From: Thermomicrobiales bacterium
Lineage (GTDB): Bacteria > Chloroflexota > Chloroflexia > Thermomicrobiales > UBA6265
Assembly (NCBI GenBank): GCA_030447145.1
Contig: JAUJLY010000058.1
Coordinates: 1-10,881 of the forward strand
Length of the DNA: 10,881 nucleotides
Direction: 5' to 3'
Each line of letters starts with the position of its first letter. Positions within the stretch are counted from its first letter, which is position 1. Both the position numbers and the translations under genes were made by a program. Of the stretch, positions 5,991 through 10,881 are shown in pieces. Below the pieces are notes generated by a model. The model did not search any database and was not told where the DNA came from. It saw nothing but the letters and a program-made list of their open reading frames with translations.

Positions 5991-8099
5991 TTACAGGTAC
6001 GTCTCAAACCAGCCGAGAGTGCGTTCAAGCCTTTCAACCCGGTGCTTCGGCTTGCCGTTGCGGCCAAGGCCGTGGCTCTCGTCCGGAAAGCGGACGAACT
6101 CGACGGTACGGTCCAGCTTCTTGAGGGCGATAAAAAGTTGCTCGGCCTGCTCCATTGGGCAGCGGTAGTCCTCCTCACTATGGACGATTAGCAGCGGAAC
6201 GTTGATCTTCTCGACGTACTTCAACGGGGAGAGCTTCCAGTAGGTCTTGAAGTTGTCCCACGGCGTACCAAGCTCCGGATCGAGGCTGACGAGCGCGATG
6301 TCGTCGGTGCCGTACATGCTGATCATGTTGGAGATCGATCGATCCGTGACAGCCGTCTTGAAGCGATCCGTATGCCCTAGCAGCCAGTTGGTGCTGAATC
6401 CGCCGTAGGAGCCGCCCGTAACCCCCAGCCTGTTCGGGTCAAGTCCTCCCAGCGAGAGCACGTGATCGACCGCGGCCATGAAGTCCGGCATGTCTGCAAT
6501 GCCCCAGGCACCGTTCACGGCTTGTGCGAACGCATCGGTGCGGCCGGTGCTGCCTCTGGGATTGATGTAGACAAGGGCATTGCCCCGGGCGACATACATC
6601 TGGAGTTCATGCGACCACGCGCTGCTGAACTGCGCATGTGGGCCGCCGTGGATGTTCAGAATCAATGGCACCAGTGCGCCGTCAGCCCTGTTGCCTGCTG
6701 GCCTGACGAGCCAACCCTGGATCGCCTCTCCATCGGACTTCACCCAGAATTCCTCAGGGGGTGGGAGCGCGACCTGGCCCAGCCACTCGATGTTGAACGA
6801 GGTCAGTGACGTTTCCTCCACAGCCGTAACCCGACGGAGTTCCGCCGGAGTAGTGGGGTCGGTCACGGCAATCACCAACTCGTCTCCAGGGAGGTGGTCG
6901 AAGCCGGTCACGTGCCGATCCAGGCCAGTGAGCTGCGCCGGTCGTTTGCCGTTGAGACGGAAGCGCATGACCACTGTTGCACCACGGTCGGAGACGAGCG
7001 CGTCGATCGCGGAGCCATCCGAGAGCCACCGGAGCGATGCTCCAGCCGGGCCGTTGGGCCCGCTCATCGAACTGTCGCCGACGTACCGGTCGAGCTCCCC
7101 GTCGATTCGCTGCAGCTTGGCGCCACCGGCCGGGATGATATAGAGCCAGGGGTTCACCTCCTGCAGCTCCACGTCGGCGTTGCCCATGATGGCGATCGAG
7201 GTGCCATCCGGCGACCAGACGGGAGCCCGCCAAGATCCCTGGCCATCGGTTAGCTTCCTGGGCTCGCCGCCGTTGGGGTTGATCGTCCAGAGATCGTTCT
7301 TGCGGCTCTTGTCCCAGTCGTCATCCCGATTGGCGACAAACGCGATCTCGTGTCCGGAGGGCGACCAGGTAGGAGCGGTGTGGTTGAAATGGCCCTCGGT
7401 GAGCAGGGTCGGATCCTCTTCGGCGTTAGAGACGCGGACGACGTAAAGCTGCGAAACCTTGTCCTCCAAAAAGCCCTCGCCGTCGAACTTGTACCGGGCG
7501 GAGGTGATGACCTTGACGTCGCTCTTGCTGTCGCCCTCCTTCTGGGGACCAATGCGGGAGCTGAAGACGATGCGGTCGCTATCCGGGGCCCAGGAGAATT
7601 CGCCGACACCATTCTCACCCTTTGTGACCTGAACCGCCTCGCCGCCGGCGGTAGGGAGGACGAAGATCTGGACCCCCTTCTCATTTCGGTGGGATGTGAA
7701 GGCGATCCATGTGCCGTCGGGAGACCAGCGAGGTGAACTGTCGGTCCACTGGCCGGAGGTCAACTGCATCGGTGCATCCCCGTTGAGTGGAATGCTCCAC
7801 AGGGTCGTGCGGTACTCATCTGTCTCGCGATCGATCGTCAGCACCGGAGCGACGACACGGGTGCCGTCCGGAGAGACGCGTGGATCACCGACGAGCGACC
7901 ATTTGTAGAGATCGTCGATCTCCAGGGGCCGGCCAGTACGCTCAGGAGCGGTTGAGGCATGCTTCACCGCGCTGGTGCGTTTTACATTTAGGACGAGGCC
8001 CTGGCGCATCTGCTTGAGCGAACCCTTCTTGCCTTTGGTCCCTTTGTCCTTCATCGTTCTGGCGGCTTTCTTGCCAGTTTTCGATGCCTTGTTTCCCAT
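5991..8099 (-). CDS. S9 family prolyl-oligopeptidase-type serine peptidase
   Basis: This is a 702-residue cytoplasmic-type acylaminoacyl-peptidase-like enzyme; no signal peptide is seen. The N-terminal half is a TolB/WD40-like beta-propeller with repeats at residues 73-80 (RVSPDGT), 125-134 (WSPDGTWIAF), 170-179 (WAPDSDRIVF), 245-254 (WSPSGHEIAF) and 295-304 (WSPDGTSIAI). The C-terminal alpha/beta hydrolase has HGGPH (484-488), the nucleophile Ser564 in GGSYGG, Asp644 in HSEEDYRCP and His676 in DESHGL, so the triad is complete. Such enzymes cleave short peptides or N-acylated residues from peptides. The first ~60 residues precede the normal start (RPLEIDDLYKW) and are lysine-rich (KTGKKAARTMKDKGTKGKKG). 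AAAGGA 10 nt upstream of the ATG at 8099 supports this start; the internal ATG at residue 31 has no ribosome site. It lies 85 nt after moeA, same strand. Confidence 0.93.
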   Translation of the reverse strand: MGNKASKTGKKAARTMKDKGTKGKKGSLKQMRQGLVLNVKRTSAVKHASTAPERTGRPLEIDDLYKWSLVGDPRVSPDGTRVVAPVLTIDRETDEYRTTLWSIPLNGDAPMQLTSGQWTDSSPRWSPDGTWIAFTSHRNEKGVQIFVLPTAGGEAVQVTKGENGVGEFSWAPDSDRIVFSSRIGPQKEGDSKSDVKVITSARYKFDGEGFLEDKVSQLYVVRVSNAEEDPTLLTEGHFNHTAPTWSPSGHEIAFVANRDDDWDKSRKNDLWTINPNGGEPRKLTDGQGSWRAPVWSPDGTSIAIMGNADVELQEVNPWLYIIPAGGAKLQRIDGELDRYVGDSSMSGPNGPAGASLRWLSDGSAIDALVSDRGATVVMRFRLNGKRPAQLTGLDRHVTGFDHLPGDELVIAVTDPTTPAELRRVTAVEETSLTSFNIEWLGQVALPPPEEFWVKSDGEAIQGWLVRPAGNRADGALVPLILNIHGGPHAQFSSAWSHELQMYVARGNALVYINPRGSTGRTDAFAQAVNGAWGIADMPDFMAAVDHVLSLGGLDPNRLGVTGGSYGGFSTNWLLGHTDRFKTAVTDRSISNMISMYGTDDIALVSLDPELGTPWDNFKTYWKLSPLKYVEKINVPLLIVHSEEDYRCPMEQAEQLFIALKKLDRTVEFVRFPDESHGLGRNGKPKHRVERLERTLGWFETYL

Positions 8100-8184
8100 C
8101 GTCAGGTGGTCCTTTCACTGCCTACAGTCGTCAGGCGCAGAGGTCTGTTCGAAGCTGGGTTAGGAGAGGGTTTGGAACGGTCCC

Positions 8185-9432
8185 CTACGGAGTTGGTATC
8201 GGCGCACCGAGCATAAGTGCATCCACAGTCTCTCCGGCGGCGTAGTTCGTTTCGCGTGGTGCGATGACCAGCAACGCGTTCGCGCCGAGAAACGATGCCA
8301 GGCGGGAGGATCGCTGCAAACCGGTGCTGCGAGCGATGAGCTTGCCGTTCCGGTCGGCGTACACGACGCCCCGCTGGTACTCCATCCGGTCTGACGGTGA
8401 TGTTCCCTCAGTCAGCGTGACGCGGACGATCGGTCGATCGACCTCTGTTTCGCCGATCATCTGCCGGATCGCGGTGCGGATGAAGAGCTCGAACGTCACG
8501 AGTGAGGACACCGGGTTACCGGGCAGGCCGAAGATGAGCGTGTCTCCGCAAGTGGCGAAGTTGAGCGGCTTGCCAGGCTTCATGAAGAGCCGGCGGAAGT
8601 GGACCTGGACGTCATCGGTATCGAAGAGGATGGCCTTGATGAGGTCGCGCTCGCCCATGGAGACGCCGCCGGAGGTAATGATGATGTCATCGGTCGCCAT
8701 GCGCTCCCGCAGGAGGGCTTCGAGTTGCTCGAGCTTGTCGGGTGCCTTGCCGGCGAACGTGATCTCAACTGGTTCGGCCAGGAGTGCGGCGATGAGACTG
8801 AAGCGGTTGGAATCGCGAATCTGGCCCGGTCCAATGGGCTGGTCCGGCTCCACCAGCTCGTCGCCGGTGGAGATAACGCTCACCCGGGGACGGCGTGCGA
8901 CTGGAACCGGGCTGATGCCCATGCTCGCTACGAGGCCGACCTGCGCCGGACCGAGCCGGGTTCCTGCCGGGAGAACGAGGCTCCCTCTGGCGACATCGGA
9001 CCCTACGGGTCGGATGTTTTCTCCGATTGCTACATCCTCTTGGTGGATGACGACATGGTCCTCCATCAGTTCCGTGGCTTCAACGGGAACTACAGCGTCC
9101 GCGCCAAGCGGTAAGGGGGCACCGGTCATGATCCTGACGGCATAACCCTCCGTGACTTCGGCGTCAATCGTATCGCCGGCATTCTGGGTGCCGATGATCT
9201 CTCGCCAGGGAGAGTGATCCTGCGAGAAGACGGCATAGCCGTCCATCGTCGATGCCGGGAAGGGCGGGTAATCCTCCGGCGCGGTGATGTCCCGGGCCAG
9301 AACGCGACCCATGGCCTCCCTGAGGGAGACGTGTTCTGTCCCAAGCCGGGGAAGATGCGCCGCAATGATCTCGCGCGCTTCGGCTGGCGGGCGCATACGA
9401 TCGAGTTCTTGCAGATCAACAGGTTCACTCAT
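8185..9432 (-). CDS. moeA: Molybdopterin molybdenumtransferase MoeA
   Basis: This 415-residue protein inserts molybdate into adenylylated molybdopterin, the last step of molybdenum cofactor synthesis. The family motifs appear in order: MDGYAV (63-68), TGAPLPLGADAVVPVE (103-118), STGDEL (188-193), SGGVSMGERD (254-263), KPGKP (285-289) and GLPGNPVSS (302-310). The conserved acidic residues of the active site (Asp64, Asp191, Asp263) are present. A C-terminal domain IV, about residues 330-410, completes the normal length. ATG at 9432 is chosen because GAGG lies 6 nt upstream and MSEPVDLQELDRM is a normal start; the frame runs open to 9525 with an unlikely Arg/Cys-rich lead. It is the first gene of the minus-strand group that ends in moaD-moaE. 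No separate MogA/MoaB-type adenylyltransferase is in the window. Confidence 0.95.
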   Translation of the reverse strand: MSEPVDLQELDRMRPPAEAREIIAAHLPRLGTEHVSLREAMGRVLARDITAPEDYPPFPASTMDGYAVFSQDHSPWREIIGTQNAGDTIDAEVTEGYAVRIMTGAPLPLGADAVVPVEATELMEDHVVIHQEDVAIGENIRPVGSDVARGSLVLPAGTRLGPAQVGLVASMGISPVPVARRPRVSVISTGDELVEPDQPIGPGQIRDSNRFSLIAALLAEPVEITFAGKAPDKLEQLEALLRERMATDDIIITSGGVSMGERDLIKAILFDTDDVQVHFRRLFMKPGKPLNFATCGDTLIFGLPGNPVSSLVTFELFIRTAIRQMIGETEVDRPIVRVTLTEGTSPSDRMEYQRGVVYADRNGKLIARSTGLQRSSRLASFLGANALLVIAPRETNYAAGETVDALMLGAPIPTP

Positions 9433-9523
9433 TGGTGCCTCGTGACTAATTGGGGCCGCGCAATGTAACGGTGATGCACGACGCCGTTGCCGTGTGCACG
9501 AAGTCTCTGGGCGGCATCCTACC

Positions 9524-9778
9524 ATGACCCTCGGACAATTCAGTGAGGATGGTAGCGCTCAGGGCCGGAGGGCTGATGCGAAATACGGTCACGCCCCAGC
9601 GGTTGAGATGGATCATGTGGCATCAGTCGTGGCTCTGGAGGGGATTCGCCAGTTCCTGCTGCCAGTGTTCTTCGCATCGTGTTCCGGATTCCTCACGCTC
9701 CTGGTGATGTGGCTCCACGGCATCACCCTCTTTACGCGCTTCATCGTGGGCGCCAGGTCGAGGGGAGACATAGAATAG
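9524..9778 (+). CDS. Possible short membrane ORF
   Basis: An 84-codon frame from ATG at 9524 ends with one hydrophobic stretch (FLLPVFFASCSGFLTLLVMWL) flanked by charged residues. The second half has strong G/C bias at third positions, which suggests true or recent coding; the first half does not. I recognise no family. The stop overlaps the GTG that begins the GAF fragment (TAGTG at 9776-9780). It could be the membrane part of a decayed sensor whose GAF domain follows, or chance. The start is not supported by a clear ribosome site. Confidence 0.25.
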   Translation: MTLGQFSEDGSAQGRRADAKYGHAPAVEMDHVASVVALEGIRQFLLPVFFASCSGFLTLLVMWLHGITLFTRFIVGARSRGDIE

Positions 9779-10171
9779 TGCAGCACCAGAATGACGAGTT
9801 GCTTGCCCTGCATCACGCCAGTCTCGCCATCGAATTGGAGGTTGATCTGGAGCGCGTGGTGGATGAGGCGCGACAACTGCTGGGCGTGAAATACAGGGGA
9901 TTGACCTTCTTTCGCGACGGGGGAGAGACCCTCACGCTTCGTCGCCCTGGGCGTACTGGTGATCGAGAGCGGGCATCTAGATCAGTGCTTCGAGGTGCTG
10001 GTCGATGCAACCATATTGCGCCCATTGGCGTTTCTCTGCCATACCCTCTCTCACGCGGAGAGTGATCCCGATATATTCCGTATGGCCACGGTCTTCAACC
10101 TCGAGAAGCATTCCTCACCGGGGTGCTCCTCTCGACGCTTCCCGATGTCGCGATGCGGCTGTGGCATGTAG
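9778..10171 (+). pseudogene. Broken GAF-domain sensor
   Basis: From GTG at 9778 one frame reads DELLALHHASLAIELEVDLE, then VVDEARQLLGVKYRGLTFF and RDGGETLTL. This is the start of a GAF domain as found in histidine kinases of high-GC bacteria (usual form: LHRASLAI...DLDRVLQRIVDEARxLLGA). Homology fades by about 9950. The next frame (mod 2), open from 9905, then reads VALGVLVIESGHLDQCFEVL and continues helically, like the C-terminal strand and helix of a GAF domain, up to TAG at 10169. The central ~90 residues of a normal GAF domain and the kinase core are missing. The frame change plus the deletion suggest decay. The identification of the second half is weaker than the first. No ORF here is a confident intact gene. 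Confidence 0.5.
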
Positions 10172-10183
10172 GAGATGCTCCTC

Positions 10184-10786
10184 ATGGTGATCCAGGCCCC
10201 CGAGATTCCAGCAACCCGTATCCTGCTTGCGGTCGCATCCCCACGACACATGCCTGCAATGACGGCTTTCGTCGCTACCGCTGTGGGTGAAGGAGCAGAG
10301 ATCCAAATCGTCGAGCCGGACGCGCTTGCCGAACTGTGCGTCACCGCCAGGCAGGAGCGGCCGGACATGATCGTCATAATGGGCTATTCAGGTGGTGATG
10401 AACTGCCTGACGGCAGGATCGATCCCGCGGGGATCGCCCTCGAGTCACTGGTTCCCGTCATGGTCCTCCGAGGGACGGATGGCGACCCAGTAACCTGGTC
10501 CAGAACGAAGCGGATTCTGGTGCCGCTCGACGGCTCCTCCCGGTCAGCGCAGGGGTTGCCCCTTGCGGCAGGAATAGCCAGGACGACTGGGGTGCCGGTT
10601 CACCTCGTGATGGTGATCGATCCGTCAAGGGTCCTGCCGCCGGCATACGCCTATGATCCAGATCCCTGGGATGTCATTGCTGGACTACGCGAAAGCGCTC
10701 ACTGGGCCCTCCGCCAGGCAGAAGAACCCTTGATGAGAGAAGGAATCCCTGTTGAGTCTTCATTGCTTTATGGAATGGACCGGTGA
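10184..10786 (+). CDS. UspA family protein, two domains, frameshifted at the C end
   Basis: Universal stress protein domains bind ATP/AMP or act as stress-responsive dimers. The first domain is a shortened copy (RILLAVASPRHMPAMTAFVA to LVPVMVLRG, about residues 10-100) that lacks about 40 central residues. The second begins KRILVPLDGSSRSAQGLPLA and continues through VPVHLVMVIDPSRVL and WALRQAEEPLMREGIPVESS, but stops at TGA 10784-10786 in the middle of the fold. The missing strand and loop, GDMVIMTSHGTG, lie in the next frame (see the following entry). ATG at 10184 is chosen because GGAG at 10171-10174 is 9 nt upstream; ATG at 10175 abuts that site. A stop at 10169 separates it from the GAF remnant, which is in the same frame. 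As read, the protein has 200 residues and is unlikely to fold fully. Confidence 0.7.
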   Translation: MVIQAPEIPATRILLAVASPRHMPAMTAFVATAVGEGAEIQIVEPDALAELCVTARQERPDMIVIMGYSGGDELPDGRIDPAGIALESLVPVMVLRGTDGDPVTWSRTKRILVPLDGSSRSAQGLPLAAGIARTTGVPVHLVMVIDPSRVLPPAYAYDPDPWDVIAGLRESAHWALRQAEEPLMREGIPVESSLLYGMDR

Positions 10787-10881
10787 GCACCGTCCTGCAA
10801 TCGACTTTGACACCTGGCGATATGGTAATCATGACATCTCATGGAACTGGCATGGCAAGTTCGGACGAGCGTCGGGGCGGG
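10774..10881 (+). pseudogene. Out-of-frame end of the UspA domain
   Basis: Read in the -1 frame from about 10774, the sequence gives NGPVSTVLQSTLTPGDMVIM followed by TSHGTGMASSDERRGG, open to the right edge. This is the normal Usp continuation (Gly-x-Pro, helix, then the DLIVMGTHGRGG-like nucleotide loop). Joined after LLYG of the upstream frame it makes a continuous domain, so the domain is broken only by the loss of one base, most simply one A from a GGAAATGG run now seen as GGAATGG (10772-10778). Confidence 0.7.

Noticed and set aside
5815..5991. N-terminal extension of the 75-residue protein to an ATG overlapping the peptidase stop (TAATG)
   Set aside because: The extension looks non-coding in composition, holds a hairpin (5946-5974), and a near-perfect ribosome site sits right before the internal ATG at 5814.
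8264..9145. Long plus-strand frame opposite moeA
   Set aside because: Low-complexity Ser/Arg/Thr-rich shadow of moeA.
9475..9498. TGCAC/GTGCA inverted repeat upstream of moeA as an operator
   Set aside because: Only 5 bp arms with a 14 nt loop; expected by chance in high-GC sequence.
9433..9525. Longer moeA start
   Set aside because: The lead is Arg/Cys-rich and unlike the family; GAGG supports the ATG at 9432.
10774..10786. Programmed -1 frameshift in usp
   Set aside because: No X-XXY-YYZ slippery heptamer or downstream stem seen; loss of one A explains it more simply.

Overview
The window looks like a piece of chromosome from a high-GC, non-proteobacterial genome. Codon third positions in the real genes are mostly G or C. 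The mixture of leaderless-looking promoters, a fused MoaD-MoaE, a Tat-exported lineage-restricted protein and a MqnA-like protein suggests Chloroflexota, perhaps class Thermomicrobia. That placement is inference from protein style; no marker gene is present. I see no phage, transposase, CRISPR array, tRNA or rRNA.

Layout. Bases 1-800 hold the 3' part of a Gfo/Idh/MocA oxidoreductase (+). A Tat-exported protein of unknown function follows (+, 1071-1994), closed by a long hairpin. Facing it is thpR, a 2'-5' RNA ligase family protein (-, 2218-2925). thpR is divergent from pheA, prephenate dehydratase (+, 3009-3863), and pheA is followed by a MqnA-like protein (+, 3925-4749). The minus strand then carries, in transcription order, moeA (9432-8185), a large S9 prolyl-oligopeptidase-family peptidase (8099-5991), a 75-residue helical protein (5814-5587) and a MoaD-MoaE fusion (5477-4764). 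The right end (9433-10881) holds no intact recognisable gene. It has a possible short membrane ORF, two halves of a GAF domain in different frames, and a two-domain UspA protein broken by a one-base frameshift.

How the genes fit together. moeA and moaD-moaE both act late in molybdenum cofactor synthesis: sulfur insertion into precursor Z to make molybdopterin, then molybdate insertion. The peptidase and the small helical protein lie between them with no evident link to the cofactor. pheA and its neighbour may both sit at the chorismate branch: phenylalanine synthesis uses prephenate, and MqnA proper dehydrates chorismate.

The window is mostly ordinary housekeeping and accessory metabolism. 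The observations most worth checking are the decayed GAF/Usp block, the TATAC(T/A)-N6-ATG arrangement at two genes, the divergent MqnA-like protein, and the lysine-rich N-terminal tail on the S9 peptidase. I found no convincing new multi-gene system.
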